This document shows positions 8,506 to 18,058 of a DNA stretch of 64,000 nucleotides, piece by piece. The position numbers and the translations under genes were made by a program. The notes beneath the pieces were generated by a model, which was not told the origin of the DNA, made no database searches, and was given only the letters and a program-made list of their open reading frames with translations. Location: positions 558,001 through 622,000 of the forward strand of contig NZ_JAAVTX010000005.1 in assembly GCF_012163145.1 (NCBI RefSeq). Direction: 5' to 3'. Source of the DNA: Falsiroseomonas frigidaquae (GTDB lineage: Bacteria; Pseudomonadota; Alphaproteobacteria; Acetobacterales; Acetobacteraceae). Each line of letters opens with the position of its first letter. Positions within the stretch are counted from its first letter, which is position 1.

Positions 8506-9471
8506 ATGATCCGCCGCCGCAGCCTTGTCGCCCTGCCGCTTGCCGCCCTCGCCGCCCCTGCCGTGATGCGCGGCGCGCAGGCCCAGGGCACCGGCCCGAT
8601 CCGCCTGATCGTGCCGGCGCCGCCCGGCGGGCCGACCGACATCCTGGCCCGCGTCACCGGTGAACGCGCCGCGGCCGCGCTGGGCCAGCCGGTGGTGGTG
8701 GACAACCGCGCCGGGGCCGGCGGTGTCATCGGCTCCGAGGCCGCGACGCGGGCGGCGCCGGATGGGCTGACGCTGATCCTCGGCCACAACCAGACGCATG
8801 CCTCGAACCAGGCGATGATGTCGCGCCTGCCCTATCACGTGGTGGATGGCTTCACCCCGGTGGCGAAGCTGGCGACCGTGCATCACGCGACCGTGGTGCC
8901 GGCCAATTCGCCGGCGCGCAGCATGGCCGACCTGGCGAAGCTGACCGGCGCGGTGAGCTACGCCTCCTCCGGCGCCGGCTCGGCGAGCCATGTGATCTCG
9001 GAGACTTTCGTACGGCGGTCCGGGCTGAACGCGACGCATGTGCCGTATCGCGGCGCTGCGCCGGCGGCGACGGATACGGTGGCGGGGGTGGTGAATTTCT
9101 ACACCTCCACCTTCCCGACCGTAGCCGGGCTGATCAAGGACGGGCGGCTGCGCGCGCTGCAGGTCGGTGCGCCGGCCCGGCTGGCCGATTTCCCGGATGT
9201 GCCGACCTCGGCCGAGGCCGGCGTGCCCTACATGGCCGTTGATGCCTGGTTCGGCCTGTTCGGCCCGGCCGGCGTGCCCGCCGCGGCGGCGGAGCGGCTG
9301 GCGCAGGCCTTCCTCGGCGCCCTGGAGGATGCGGAGGTGAAGCGTCGCCTGGCGGCTGCCGCCTTCACGCTGGACCCGCTGCCGCCGGCCGCCTTCGCCG
9401 CCTTCCAGCGGGCCGAAGTGGCGCGCTGGGCGGAGATGGTGGACCTGACGGGCGTGAAGCTGGACGGCTGA
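8506..9471 (+). CDS. Bug/TctC-family periplasmic solute-binding protein
   Basis: A 321-residue receptor with a twin-arginine-like signal (MIRRRSLVALPLAALAAPAV) and the family landmarks IRLIVPAPPGGPTDILAR, VVVDNRAGAGGVIG, YASSGAGSASHV, THVPYRGAAPA, and FPDVPTSAEAGVP. Bug proteins capture carboxylates or other small organics; many have no linked permease. None lies nearby, so the ligand and partner are unknown. It is one of three such receptors in this window. Confidence 0.92.
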   Translation: MIRRRSLVALPLAALAAPAVMRGAQAQGTGPIRLIVPAPPGGPTDILARVTGERAAAALGQPVVVDNRAGAGGVIGSEAATRAAPDGLTLILGHNQTHASNQAMMSRLPYHVVDGFTPVAKLATVHHATVVPANSPARSMADLAKLTGAVSYASSGAGSASHVISETFVRRSGLNATHVPYRGAAPAATDTVAGVVNFYTSTFPTVAGLIKDGRLRALQVGAPARLADFPDVPTSAEAGVPYMAVDAWFGLFGPAGVPAAAAERLAQAFLGALEDAEVKRRLAAAAFTLDPLPPAAFAAFQRAEVARWAEMVDLTGVKLDG

Positions 9472-9479
9472 TTGTGCCA

Positions 9480-9513
9480 CATCCATGATTCGAGTATTCT
9501 CGAATCATGGATG
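9480..9513. promoter_or_regulatory. Perfect 15-bp inverted repeat over the arsR start: ArsR operator
   Basis: Left arm 9480-9494 (CATCCATGATTCGAG) and right arm 9499-9513 are exact reverse complements around the spacer TATT. The arsR start codon (9507-9509) lies inside the right arm. The core ATTCGA...TCGAAT resembles ArsR-family operators. Binding here would block the operon's own promoter (autorepression, relieved by arsenite). There is no Shine-Dalgarno sequence between the palindrome and the ATG, so the mRNA may be leaderless, or its start may be folded into the hairpin. Confidence 0.8.
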
Positions 9514-9863
9514 AAAACACTGCCATCGAGGCGCTGGGCGCCCTCGCCCAGGAAACCCGCCTCCGCACCTTCCGCCTGCTGATGGCATGCGGCCCGGAGG
9601 GCCTGCCGGCCGGGGAGGTGGCGCGCCGGCTGGGCACGCCCAGCAACACCATGTCCACCCACCTCGCCATCCTGACCCGCGCAGGGCTGCTGCGTGCGCG
9701 GCGGGAAGGACGGGTGGTGTGTTATGCGGTGGAGATCGCCGGCATCCGGGCGCTAATGGGATTCCTGGTGGAGGCCTGCTGCGGCGGCCAGCCCGCCGCC
9801 TGCGCGCCGCTGCTGGATACGCTGCTGCCGCTGGAATGCGGCGCCAGGGAAGGCCGCGCATGA
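9507..9863 (+). CDS. arsR: ArsR-family arsenite-responsive repressor
   Basis: A 118-residue winged-helix repressor. The helix-turn-helix is around [29 protein letters not shown]. The As(III) site is probably the C-terminal cysteine set Cys91-Cys92...Cys99 in [10 protein letters not shown], like the C-terminal sites of some ArsR proteins, rather than the CVC site in the DNA-binding helix. The stop overlaps the acr3 start (ATGA). It is the first gene of the six-gene arsenic operon and begins inside its own presumed operator. Confidence 0.93.
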   Translation: MDENTAIEALGALAQETRLRTFRLLMACGPEGLPAGEVARRLGTPSNTMSTHLAILTRAGLLRARREGRVVCYAVEIAGIRALMGFLVEACCGGQPAACAPLLDTLLPLECGAREGRA

Positions 9864-10924
9864 CCGCGCCGGCCCGCCTGTCCTTCCTCGATCGCTGGCT
9901 GACCCTGTGGATCTTCGCCGCCATGGCGGCGGGCATCGCGCTCGGCAGCCTGGTGCCGGGCCTGCCGGCGGCGCTGGAGGGGATGTCGGTCCAGGGCACC
10001 AACCTGCCGATCGCCATCGGGCTGATCCTGATGATGTACCCGCCCCTGGCGCGGGTGCGGTACGAGGCGCTGCCCGAGGTTTTCGCGGATCGCCGCATCC
10101 TGCTGCTGTCCCTGGTGCAGAACTGGGTGATCGGCCCGGTGCTGATGTTCGCGCTGGCCGTGATCTTCCTGCCCGACCGGCCGGAATACATGACCGGGCT
10201 GATCCTGATCGGCCTGGCGCGCTGCATCGCCATGGTGCTGGTGTGGAACCAGCTGGCGCGCGGCGATGGCCAGTACGTGGCCGGGCTGGTGGCCTTCAAC
10301 AGCCTGTTCCAGCTGGCCTTCTTCGGCGTCTATGCGTGGTTCTTCCTGTCCGTCCTGCCGCCGCTGCTGGGGCTGGAGGGGCAGGTGGTGGAGGTGCCTT
10401 TCACCACCATCGCCGGCGCGGTCCTGCTGTATCTCGGCCTGCCTTTCGCGGCGGGCTACCTGACGCGGCGGCTGCTGATCGCGCGGCGCGGCGCGGCCTG
10501 GTTCACGCAGCGCTTCCTGCCGCGCATCGCGCCCATCACGCTGGCGGCGCTGCTGTTCACCATCCTGGCGATGTTCACGCTGAAGGGCGGGGAGGTGCTG
10601 CGCCTGCCGCTGGATGCGCTGCGCATCGCCCTGCCGCTGGCGATCTACTTCCTGGTGATGTTCCTGGTCTCCTTCGCCATGGGGCGTTGGATCCGTGCGG
10701 ATTACCCGCGCACCACCGCCATCGCCTTCACCGCGGCGTCCAATAATTTCGAGTTGGCCATCGCGGTGGCCATCGCCGCCTTCGGCCTCGCCTCCCCCGT
10801 CGCCTTCGCCACCGTCATCGGGCCGCTGGTGGAGGTGCCGGTGCTGGTGCTGCTGGTGCGGGTGGCGCTCTGGCTGGGGCGGCGCTGGTTCCCAGGCGAT
10901 GCGGTGGCCCAGGCGCGTGGCTGA
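9860..10924 (+). CDS. acr3: Arsenite efflux transporter, ACR3 family
   Basis: A 354-residue, ten-helix membrane protein that exports As(OH)3. Key features are the conserved cysteine in [15 protein letters not shown] (fourth helix), the [17 protein letters not shown] segment, and the conserved acidic helix [17 protein letters not shown]. It is translationally coupled to arsR by a four-base overlap. It handles the arsenite made by the ArsC domain downstream. Confidence 0.95.
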   Translation: MTAPARLSFLDRWLTLWIFAAMAAGIALGSLVPGLPAALEGMSVQGTNLPIAIGLILMMYPPLARVRYEALPEVFADRRILLLSLVQNWVIGPVLMFALAVIFLPDRPEYMTGLILIGLARCIAMVLVWNQLARGDGQYVAGLVAFNSLFQLAFFGVYAWFFLSVLPPLLGLEGQVVEVPFTTIAGAVLLYLGLPFAAGYLTRRLLIARRGAAWFTQRFLPRIAPITLAALLFTILAMFTLKGGEVLRLPLDALRIALPLAIYFLVMFLVSFAMGRWIRADYPRTTAIAFTAASNNFELAIAVAIAAFGLASPVAFATVIGPLVEVPVLVLLVRVALWLGRRWFPGDAVAQARG

Positions 10925-11984
10925 GGCGGATGCGGGGGTGCTGGATGTGGCCGTCATCGGTGGCGGCCAGGCCGGGCTGGCGGCGGGCTACTTCCTGCGC
11001 CGCACGGCGCTGCGCTTTGCCATTCTCGACGAAGGTGCCGCGCCGGGCGGGGCCTGGCGGCAAGGCTGGGAGTCGCTGACGCTGTTCTCCCCCGCCGCCT
11101 GGTCATCCCTGCCCGGCTGGGCGATGCCGCCGGCGGCCGAAGGGGGCAATCCGAGCCGGGACGATGTGCTGGCCTACCTCGCCGCCTATGAGGCGCGCTA
11201 CGCCCTGCCGGTCCGCCGCCCGGTGCGCGTGGGCGCCCTGCGGCGCGTGGCGGAGGGGCTGCGGCTGGAAGGTGCCGGCGTCACCGCCCGTGCCGTGATC
11301 AGCGCCACCGGCACCTGGAGCCACCCCTTCATTCCGGACATTCCCGGCCGCGACAGCTTTCGCGGCGTGCAGATGCACTCGGCCCAGTACCGCCGGCCGC
11401 AGGATTTCGCCGGCCAGCACGTGCTGGTGGTAGGCGGCGGCAATTCGGGCGCGCAGATCCTGGCCGAATTGTCCCGCCACGCCACGGTCACCTGGGTGAC
11501 GGAACGGCCGCCGGTGTTCCTGCCGGATGACGTCGATGGCCGCGTGCTGTTCGAACGCGCCACCGCCCGCTGGCAGGCGCAGCTTGAAGGCCGGCCGCCG
11601 CCGGAGGCGCTCGGCGGCCTCGGCAATATCGTCGCCGTGCCGGCGGTGCGGGAGGCCCGCACGCGCGGCGTCTTCGCCCACAGCCTGCGGCCCTTCGCCC
11701 GGCTGGAGGCGGAGGCGGCGATCTGGGCGGATGGCAAGCGCATCCCGGCCGACGCCATCATCTGGTGCACCGGCTTCCGGCCAGCGCTCGGCCATCTGGC
11801 ACCGCTCGGACTGCAGGATCCGGAAGGCCATGTGGCGGTGGGGCCGGAAGGGCAGGCGCTGGCGGAGCCGCGCTTGTGGCTGCTGGGCTATGGCGACTGG
11901 ACCGGCATGGCGTCGGCCACCCTGGCCGGCGTGACGCGGGCGGCGCGAGGCGTGGTGCAGGGCGTGGTGCGGGCGCTCGCCTAG
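10899..11984 (+). CDS. ArsO-like flavin-dependent monooxygenase / NAD(P)-FAD oxidoreductase
   Basis: A two-dinucleotide-fold flavoprotein of about 361 residues. The FAD motif is [17 protein letters not shown] and the NADPH motif is [14 protein letters not shown], with [15 protein letters not shown] between them as in flavin monooxygenases. ArsO-type enzymes recur in arsenic operons, though their reaction is not settled. The start is uncertain: ATG 10899 overlaps acr3 by 26 bases and GTG 10917 by eight; the FAD motif begins soon after both. The operon position supports arsenic-linked function. Confidence 0.83.
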   Translation: MRWPRRVAEADAGVLDVAVIGGGQAGLAAGYFLRRTALRFAILDEGAAPGGAWRQGWESLTLFSPAAWSSLPGWAMPPAAEGGNPSRDDVLAYLAAYEARYALPVRRPVRVGALRRVAEGLRLEGAGVTARAVISATGTWSHPFIPDIPGRDSFRGVQMHSAQYRRPQDFAGQHVLVVGGGNSGAQILAELSRHATVTWVTERPPVFLPDDVDGRVLFERATARWQAQLEGRPPPEALGGLGNIVAVPAVREARTRGVFAHSLRPFARLEAEAAIWADGKRIPADAIIWCTGFRPALGHLAPLGLQDPEGHVAVGPEGQALAEPRLWLLGYGDWTGMASATLAGVTRAARGVVQGVVRALA

Positions 11985-11997
11985 CTTCATCGAAGCT
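11983..11997. promoter_or_regulatory. Short inverted repeat upstream of the arsR::arsC fusion gene
   Basis: AGCTTC-ATC-GAAGCT is an exact dyad starting at the stop of the ArsO-like gene. About 20 bases downstream, ATTCGA (12018-12023) repeats the half-site seen in the arsR operator. Together they suggest an internal, ArsR-controlled promoter ahead of the second half of the operon. No convincing -35/-10 pair was identified. Confidence 0.4.
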
Positions 11998-12036
11998 TCA
12001 CGCCGCGCCGCCGGATAATTCGATACTACTGGAAGC

Positions 12037-12918
12037 ATGGATAGTGAACAGGCGGCCCTGGGCTTCACCGCCCTCGGTCAGGGCACCCGGCTTGAACTGA
12101 TGCGCGCGCTGCTGGCGGCCGGGCCTTCCGGCCTGCCGGCGGGCGAGATCGGCATCCGGCTCGGCGTGCCGGCCTCCACCCTGTCCTTCCACCTGCGCGC
12201 GCTGGAACAGGCGGGGCTGGTCGCGGCGACGCGGCATGGCCGCAGCCTGGTCTATGCGGCGCAGATCGTCCGGCTGCGCGGGCTGGTCGCCTTCCTGGCG
12301 GAAGCCTGCTGCGGCGGCCAGCCGGATCGCTGCGGCGACCTGCACCGCCTGTTCGACACCGAGAGGGAGACAACCCCGATGGAAGCGCCCCGTTTCAACG
12401 TGCTGTTCCTGTGCACCCGCAACTCCGCCCGCTCGATCATGGCGGAGGCCATCCTGAACCGGATCGGCGAAGGCCGCTTCCAGGCCTATTCCGCCGGGTC
12501 CGAGCCGGCGGCGGAGGGGCCGCTGCCGGAGGTGCTGAGCCAGCTCAAGGCGCTCGGCCATGATGTCTCCGCGCTGCGATCGAAATCCTGGGATGTCTTC
12601 ACCGGGCCGCAGGCGCCGCGCATGGATTTCGTCATTGCGCTGTGTGACACGCTGGCCGGCCAGGCCTGCCCGGATTTCGGCGAGACGGCGCTGACCGCCG
12701 CCTGGCCGCTGCCGGACCCGGCAAAGTTCAGCGGCAGCGCGGCCGAACGCGCGACGCTGTTGAACGAGTTGTACGCCGCGCTGCAACGCCGCCTCGGCAT
12801 CTTCACCAGCCTGCCCTTCAGCACGCTGAGCCGCATGGCGCTGCAGGCGCGGCTGGATGAGCTGGCACACCCCCAAGGGACGAACCAGGGCATGAATCAG
12901 GGAATGGCGCGCGCATGA
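12037..12918 (+). CDS. ArsR-ArsC fusion: arsenite-sensing regulator joined to arsenate reductase
   Basis: Residues 1-110 are an ArsR winged helix closely parallel to the first arsR, including Cys91-Cys92...Cys99 ([10 protein letters not shown]). Residues 118-293 are a low-molecular-weight phosphatase-type arsenate reductase. Its P-loop runs from Cys126 to Arg132 ([10 protein letters not shown]), and a redox pair lies in [11 protein letters not shown]. It would reduce As(V) to As(III) with thioredoxin-type electrons while sensing the product. GGAAG precedes the ATG. The stop overlaps the GAPDH start (ATGA). Such fusions are known but uncommon. Confidence 0.92.
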   Translation: MDSEQAALGFTALGQGTRLELMRALLAAGPSGLPAGEIGIRLGVPASTLSFHLRALEQAGLVAATRHGRSLVYAAQIVRLRGLVAFLAEACCGGQPDRCGDLHRLFDTERETTPMEAPRFNVLFLCTRNSARSIMAEAILNRIGEGRFQAYSAGSEPAAEGPLPEVLSQLKALGHDVSALRSKSWDVFTGPQAPRMDFVIALCDTLAGQACPDFGETALTAAWPLPDPAKFSGSAAERATLLNELYAALQRRLGIFTSLPFSTLSRMALQARLDELAHPQGTNQGMNQGMARA

Positions 12919-13958
12919 GGGTTGGTATCAGCGGCATGGGCCGCATCGGGCGTCTGGCGCTGCGCGCGGCACTCGGTGCGGCGGAACGCCAGGCGGAGGA
13001 TCCGCGCGCCGGCAACCGGCTGGACGTGGTGCATCTGAACGAGATCAAGGGCGGCGCCGCGGCCTGCGCGCATCTGCTGGAATTCGACAGCGTGCAGGGC
13101 CGCTGGCGCGGCGGGATCGAGGCGGAGGGCAACGAGGCGCTCCGCATCGGCGACCGCCGCCTGTCCTTCTCCGAACATGCCAAGCCCGGCGAAATTCCCT
13201 GGGGCGAGATGGGCGTGGAGCTGGTGCTGGAATGCACCGGCAAGTTCCTGACGCCGGAGGTGCTGGAAGGGCACCTGGCGCGCGGCGCGAAGCGGGTGAT
13301 CGTCGCCGCGCCGGTGAAGTTCGACAGCGTGCTGAACGTGGTGGTTGGCGTGAACGAGCATCTGTACGATCCGGCGAAGCACCCGATCGTCACCGCGGCA
13401 TCCTGCACCACCAACTGCCTCGCCCCGGTGGTGAAGGTGGTGCATGAGGCCATCGGCATCCGGCACGGCCAGATCACCACCATCCACGACCCGACCAACA
13501 CCAATGTCGTGGTCGATGCGCCGCACAAGGATCTGCGCCGGGCGCGGTCCGCCATGCTGTCGCTGCAGCCGACGACGACGGGCAGCGCCACCGCCATCGC
13601 CCTGATCTACCCGGAGCTGAAGGGCAAGCTGAACGGCCATGCGGTGCGCGCGCCGGTGCTGAATGCCTCCCTCACCGACTGCGTCTTCGAGATGCGGCGG
13701 GAGACGAGCGCGGAGGAGGTGAACGACCTGTTTCGCGCTGCCGCCGCCGGGCCGCTCGCCGGCATCCTGGGCTATGAGGCGCGGCCGCTGGTCTCGGCCG
13801 ATTATGCACGGGACACGCGCAGCGCCATCATCGATGCGCCGAGCACGCTGGTGACGGATGGCACGCTGCTGAAGGTCTATGCCTGGTACGACAACGAGAT
13901 GGGCTATGCCTGCCGCATGGTGGACCTGGCCTGCCACATGGAACGGGCCGGGCTGTGA
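12915..13958 (+). CDS. ArsJ-associated glyceraldehyde-3-phosphate dehydrogenase
   Basis: A 347-residue GAPDH with NAD-binding [10 protein letters not shown], catalytic Cys164 in SCTTNCLAP and the C-terminal [15 protein letters not shown]. Insertions after the first fold and the direct coupling to arsJ place it in the arsenic-specific subgroup. These use arsenate instead of phosphate to make unstable 1-arseno-3-phosphoglycerate, which ArsJ extrudes. It overlaps both neighbours by four bases, so all three proteins are likely made at matched levels. Confidence 0.94.
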   Translation: MRVGISGMGRIGRLALRAALGAAERQAEDPRAGNRLDVVHLNEIKGGAAACAHLLEFDSVQGRWRGGIEAEGNEALRIGDRRLSFSEHAKPGEIPWGEMGVELVLECTGKFLTPEVLEGHLARGAKRVIVAAPVKFDSVLNVVVGVNEHLYDPAKHPIVTAASCTTNCLAPVVKVVHEAIGIRHGQITTIHDPTNTNVVVDAPHKDLRRARSAMLSLQPTTTGSATAIALIYPELKGKLNGHAVRAPVLNASLTDCVFEMRRETSAEEVNDLFRAAAAGPLAGILGYEARPLVSADYARDTRSAIIDAPSTLVTDGTLLKVYAWYDNEMGYACRMVDLACHMERAGL

Positions 13959-15190
13959 GCACCGCCGTCGGCAGCGCCGCAGGCACGCGCAACTACGCCA
14001 TCGTCACGGCGGCCTATTGGGGCTTCACGCTGACCGATGGCGCGCTGCGCATGCTGGTGCTGCTGCATTTCTTTCGCCTCGGCTATTCGCCCTTCACGCT
14101 CGCCTTCCTGTTCCTGCTGTATGAGGCGGCGGGGATCGGCGCCAATCTGGTCGGCGGCTGGCTGGCGGTGCGCTTCGGCATCGCGCGGATGCTGGCGGTG
14201 GGGCTGGGCACGCAGATCATCGGCTTCCTGATGCTGTCGGCGATGTCGCCGGACTGGGCGGCGGCGACCTCCGTGGCCTGGGTGGTGCTGGCGCAGGGCG
14301 TCTGCGGCGTGGCCAAGGACCTGACCAAGACGGCCAGCAAATCCGCCATCAAGCTGACGGCGGGGGAGGCTTCGGGGCGGCTGTTCCGCTGGGTGGCGTT
14401 CTTCACCGGCAGCAAGAATGCGATGAAGGGGGTCGGCTTCTTCCTCGGCGGCGTGCTGCTGGAAGTCGCGGGTTTTCGGGGCGCGCTGTGGCTGATGGCG
14501 GTGGGACTCGCCGTGATCCTGGCCGCCGTGCTGCTGTCCCTGCCGCCGCTGATGGGCCGCGCCAAGCCCTCGCGCAATGCGCGGGAGTTTCTTGGCAAGA
14601 GCCGGGGGGTGAACCTGCTGGCGGCGGCGCGGGTGTTCCTGTTCGGCGCGCGGGATGTGTGGTTCGTCGTCGGGCTGCCGGTGTTCCTGTATGCGGCAGG
14701 GTGGAGCTTCGCCATGGTCGGCGGCTTCCTGGCGCTGTGGACCATCGGCTATGGCGTGGTGCAGGCGGCAGCGCCCGGGCTGGTACGGCGCAGCCCGGAT
14801 GGCCTGTCCGCCGAGGTGCCGGCGGCGCGGCTGTGGTCGTTGCTGCTGGCGCTGCTGCCGATCGGGCTGGCCGCCGCGCTGGCTGCCGATGTGCCGCGGC
14901 CGGATCTGGTGGTGGTGGCGGGGCTGGCGCTGTTCGGCTTCGTCTTCGCGGTGAATTCCTCCGTCCATTCCTACCTGGTGCTGGCCTATGCGGGGTCGGA
15001 GAAGGCGGCGGAGGATGTGGGCTTCTACTACGCCGCCAATGCCGCCGGGCGCTTCGGCGGCATCCTGCTTTCGGGGCTGCTCTATGGGCTGGGCGGGCTG
15101 GCGGCCTGCCTGGCCGGGTCCGCCGTGATGCTGCTGGCCTGCTGGGGGCTGACCACGGCGCTGCCGTTGGAACGGGAGGCGCGGGCTTAG
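13955..15190 (+). CDS. arsJ: ArsJ organoarsenical efflux permease (MFS)
   Basis: A 411-residue, roughly twelve-helix major facilitator protein. ArsJ-type stretches include [49 protein letters not shown] and [18 protein letters not shown]. It exports 1-arseno-3-phosphoglycerate made by the preceding GAPDH, a path for arsenate that avoids reduction. The GTG start overlaps the GAPDH stop. It ends the operon, followed by a hairpin. Confidence 0.95.
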   Translation: MSTAVGSAAGTRNYAIVTAAYWGFTLTDGALRMLVLLHFFRLGYSPFTLAFLFLLYEAAGIGANLVGGWLAVRFGIARMLAVGLGTQIIGFLMLSAMSPDWAAATSVAWVVLAQGVCGVAKDLTKTASKSAIKLTAGEASGRLFRWVAFFTGSKNAMKGVGFFLGGVLLEVAGFRGALWLMAVGLAVILAAVLLSLPPLMGRAKPSRNAREFLGKSRGVNLLAAARVFLFGARDVWFVVGLPVFLYAAGWSFAMVGGFLALWTIGYGVVQAAAPGLVRRSPDGLSAEVPAARLWSLLLALLPIGLAAALAADVPRPDLVVVAGLALFGFVFAVNSSVHSYLVLAYAGSEKAAEDVGFYYAANAAGRFGGILLSGLLYGLGGLAACLAGSAVMLLACWGLTTALPLEREARA

Positions 15191-15199
15191 GCCCCCCTC

Positions 15200-15213
15200 C
15201 CCCGCAAGCGGGG
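15200..15213. terminator. Hairpin after arsJ, between convergent genes
   Basis: CCCCGC-AA-GCGGGG, preceded by CCCCTCC, lies between the arsJ stop and the end of the amidase gene. It is a short member of the intergenic hairpin family and may terminate both units. Confidence 0.5.
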
Positions 15214-15225
15214 CAGAGAGACAAA

Positions 15226-16044
15226 TCAGCCGCCGAGGCGGCGGAGGAAGGCGCCGTGGACGAAGCCATCGGGCACGGCGTCGCCCTGCAGATCCACTAG
15301 GCGCCAATCCCCCTCCTCCCGCAGCACGCGCAGCTTCGTGCCCGGCGGCAGCTTGCCGAGCACGGCGAAGCCGGTGCCGGGGCCGCCGCGCAGGTTCAGG
15401 CTGTCCCGCGCCGAAACCTCGAAGCTGCCGAGATCATTCTCGGCCAGCGTGCCGGACCCGGCGGCGCCGCCCAGATGCTGGAAGCGCGCCAGCGGGAAGG
15501 CCGGGCCGGGGTCCTGCTTGCGGCCGGGCGAGATGTCGTCATGGCCCACCACCTCCTGGATGCTGGGATAGGCGGCGCGGATCGCGGTGGTCAGCAGGGC
15601 CACGGCCTGGAGCTGCGCCTCGGGATAGGCTTCCCAGCCCATGCTGGCGCCGCCATTCTTGTGCCGCGCCACCAGCACCTCGGCCTCCCCCAGGCAGCGG
15701 CCGAGGCCGCCGCGGGTCCAGCCCGCCGCCTCCTTCCGGTCCAGCCAGCCGAGATTGGCGATCTCGATGCCGATGGAGGAATTGTTCAGCCCGTCATGCC
15801 CGCGCCATTGCGACGGCCCGGCATGATGCGCCAGGCGGTTGCAGGCCACGGTCTGGATGATGGCGCCGTCGCGATCGACGAAGAAATGCGCCGACAGGCC
15901 GCGGTCGCGGATGGCGCGCACGGAATTCAGCGCGGAGCCGCCGGCGGTATAATGCATCACCAGGAAGCGCGGGGTGATCTCGCGGCCCATATGCGGCGTG
16001 GCGTCGAAGGGCACGTCCTTGAGGCGGTGGTTCTCGACATGCAT
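15226..16044 (-). CDS. N-acetylmuramoyl-L-alanine amidase (AmpD-like) with SH3 domain
   Basis: A 272-residue peptidoglycan amidase. The amidase_2 domain spans about residues 10-190, with zinc ligands expected at the His in FLVMHYTAGG, the His in NRLAHHAG and the histidine/aspartate of VVGHDDISPGRKQDPG. An SH3-like domain (SARDSLNLRGGPGTGFAVLG) ends the protein. There is no signal peptide, so it may act in cytoplasmic muropeptide recycling or be released by lysis. It is convergent with arsJ. Confidence 0.92.
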   Translation of the reverse strand: MHVENHRLKDVPFDATPHMGREITPRFLVMHYTAGGSALNSVRAIRDRGLSAHFFVDRDGAIIQTVACNRLAHHAGPSQWRGHDGLNNSSIGIEIANLGWLDRKEAAGWTRGGLGRCLGEAEVLVARHKNGGASMGWEAYPEAQLQAVALLTTAIRAAYPSIQEVVGHDDISPGRKQDPGPAFPLARFQHLGGAAGSGTLAENDLGSFEVSARDSLNLRGGPGTGFAVLGKLPPGTKLRVLREEGDWRLVDLQGDAVPDGFVHGAFLRRLGG

Positions 16045-16121
16045 CGTCGTGTTCCCCCTGCGGCTGGGTTAGGAACACTATCCTTTTTCGTTCACCATTT
16101 GCAATCAGAACCTGCGGCGGC

Positions 16122-16580
16122 TCAGGACTTCTTCTCCCAGCCCCGCGCGCCCTGCTGCCAGTAGGTCAGCGCATGGCCGCCGGCCTTGGCGGCGCGCCAG
16201 CGGCCGCGGGCGGCGGCCACCGCCTCCGTATCGCCGCCATCGAACAGATCCAGTACCCGGTCGAAGGTATCGAGCCGCGCGGATTGGGTGGATTCCAGCA
16301 GGAACAGGAAGCGCGCGCCATTCGGCGCGCCCTCCGGCCCGGCATCCTCCGTGGTCAGCCAGATCGGCTGCAGATGCGGGTGGCCGGCGCGGGGGGAGCC
16401 GTGCGGCAGCCAGTCCGGGTCCGGGCAGGTCCACAGCGCCGCGTCCAGCGCCTCCAGCCGCTGCGGCTCCGCCATCAGCACCATGGCGCGGCCGCCGCCC
16501 GACAGCACCCGGCCGAGCAGCTTCGGCAGCGCCTGTTCCAAAGGGGTGCGGGTCAGGTGGTAGAAGCCGTATTCGGCCAT
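16122..16580 (-). CDS. holC: DNA polymerase III chi subunit
   Basis: A 152-residue clamp-loader accessory protein that links Pol III to SSB. Family features are the start EYGFYHLTRTPLEQALPKLL, the CPDPDWLPHG...PIWLTTED block and RVLDLFDGGD. Its start is directly joined to the stop of the upstream aminopeptidase gene; a pepA-holC pairing is common in proteobacteria. Confidence 0.92.
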   Translation of the reverse strand: MAEYGFYHLTRTPLEQALPKLLGRVLSGGGRAMVLMAEPQRLEALDAALWTCPDPDWLPHGSPRAGHPHLQPIWLTTEDAGPEGAPNGARFLFLLESTQSARLDTFDRVLDLFDGGDTEAVAAARGRWRAAKAGGHALTYWQQGARGWEKKS

Positions 16581-18025
16581 CAGCGGCGGCCCTGAGGTGG
16601 TTCCGGCGGCTCCTCATACTGCGCCGCCAGCAGCCGATCCAGCAGCCGCACGCCGAAGCCGGTGGCGCCAGCCGGGCCAAGGTCATGCGGCTTGTCCTGC
16701 GTATCCACCCCCGCGATGTCCAGATGCGCCCAGGGCGTGCCGCCGACGAATTCGGCCAGGAAGGCGGCGGCGTGGCTGGCATCGGGCTGCAGGCGGCCGG
16801 CGCCGGCGGGCATGCATTGGCGGATATCGGCGATGTCGGAATGCAGGTCTTCGCGGTGGCGGGCGCCGACCGGCATCGGCCACAGGTGTTCGCCCGTCTC
16901 CTCCCCCGCCGCGGCCAGCGAGGCCAGCAGCGCGGCGTCATTGCCGAACAGCCCGGCGCGATGCGGGCCGAGCGCGGTGACGATGGCCCCGGTCAGCGTC
17001 GCCAGATCCACCACCACCCGCGCGCCGAGCGTGGCGGTCGCGTGGTGCAGCGCATCGGCCAGCACCAGGCGGCCTTCCGCATCGGTGTCCACCACCTCCA
17101 CCGTGCGGCCGGATGCGGTGCGCAGCACGTCGCCGGGGCGGTAGCTGTCGGCACCAGTCGCATTCTCCGCGATCGCCAGCACCGCCACCACCGGCGCCGG
17201 GCAGCGCCGCAGGGCCAGGGCGAGCATGGCGCCGGCGCAGGCGGCGGCGCCGGCCATGTCGGCGCGCATCGCTTCCATTCCCTGCGCACCCTTGATGGAG
17301 ATGCCGCCGGTGTCGAAGACCAGTCCCTTGCCGACCAGGGCGATGGGTGGCGCCGCATACCACCCGGGCCAGCGCAGCACCGCCAGCCGCGGTGGGTCCG
17401 CGGCAGCGCGGCCGACGGCCAGCAGGGCGCCGAAGCCCGCCTTCTCCAGCCGCCTGCGGCCCCAGATCTCGACCTCCAGGCCGTGCTCGGCCAGCGCCTC
17501 CAGCCGATCGGCGAAGTGGCGGGTGGTCAGGTGGTTGGCGGGTTCGGAGACCAGGTCGCGCGCGAAAAGGCAGCCGCGGAGGGCGGGCAGCGCCGCCTCC
17601 CAGGCCGCGCGGCAGGCGGCGGGGTCGTCCACCAGGCAGGTGATCCGGGCGAGACGCGGCTTGCGGTCCCGCGTGCGATGGCGGTCGAAGCGCCAGGCGC
17701 GCAGCGCCATGCCGGCGGCGAAGGCGGCCGCCGCCTCCGGCGCCAGGCCCTGCGCGGCCACCGTGGCCAGCGGCGCCTCCGCCAGCACGGCTGCCGCGGC
17801 GGCGCCGGCCTTTTCCCAATCCAGCCGCAGCGGTGACGCTGACAGGCCGACCAGCACGCGGCGCGGCAGGCCCGGCGCATCCAGCACGCGGCCGGCCTCG
17901 GCGACAAATCCGGCGGCCTGCGCCAGGGCGGCGATCTCCGCCGGCAGGTCCCGGCCGGCCGGCAGCGGCCAGACCACGGGCAGGCCGGCGGCAGGCGCGC
18001 CACGCCGGAAGCGGAGCTTCAACAT
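16580..18025 (-). CDS. Leucyl aminopeptidase family protein (M17), second copy
   Basis: A 481-residue M17 metallopeptidase. Expected metal and catalytic residues are present: Lys233, Asp238 and Lys245 in VGKGLVFDTGGISIK, Asp256 in MRADMAG, and Asp316/Glu318/Arg320. The signature reads DTDAEGRL instead of NTDAEGRL, a change outside the metal ligands. It is clearly diverged from the adjacent copy (18059-19555), and its N-terminal domain is shorter. It removes N-terminal residues from peptides. The ATG lies within a 20-base duplication of the start region. Confidence 0.92.
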   Translation of the reverse strand: MLKLRFRRGAPAAGLPVVWPLPAGRDLPAEIAALAQAAGFVAEAGRVLDAPGLPRRVLVGLSASPLRLDWEKAGAAAAAVLAEAPLATVAAQGLAPEAAAAFAAGMALRAWRFDRHRTRDRKPRLARITCLVDDPAACRAAWEAALPALRGCLFARDLVSEPANHLTTRHFADRLEALAEHGLEVEIWGRRRLEKAGFGALLAVGRAAADPPRLAVLRWPGWYAAPPIALVGKGLVFDTGGISIKGAQGMEAMRADMAGAAACAGAMLALALRRCPAPVVAVLAIAENATGADSYRPGDVLRTASGRTVEVVDTDAEGRLVLADALHHATATLGARVVVDLATLTGAIVTALGPHRAGLFGNDAALLASLAAAGEETGEHLWPMPVGARHREDLHSDIADIRQCMPAGAGRLQPDASHAAAFLAEFVGGTPWAHLDIAGVDTQDKPHDLGPAGATGFGVRLLDRLLAAQYEEPPEPPQGRR

Positions 18026-18045
18026 GGGAAGCGCAGCTTCAGCAT
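18006..18045 (-). repeat. 20-base tandem duplication of the aminopeptidase start region
   Basis: On the minus strand, ATGCTGAAGCTGCGCTTCCC (18045-18026) is followed directly by a near-copy beginning ATGTTGAAGCTCCGCTTC (from 18025). The offset of 20 puts the first ATG out of frame: it encodes an eight-residue peptide ending in a TGA that overlaps the real start (ATGTTGA). It could be a neutral duplication or a small upstream ORF coupled to the gene. Confidence 0.6.
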
Positions 18046-18058
18046 GTCGCGCTGGGGA

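Noticed and set aside
12915-13958. The GAPDH gene as the central glycolytic gapA
   Set aside because: It overlaps arsRC and arsJ on both sides, which marks it as the arsenic-specific paralogue.
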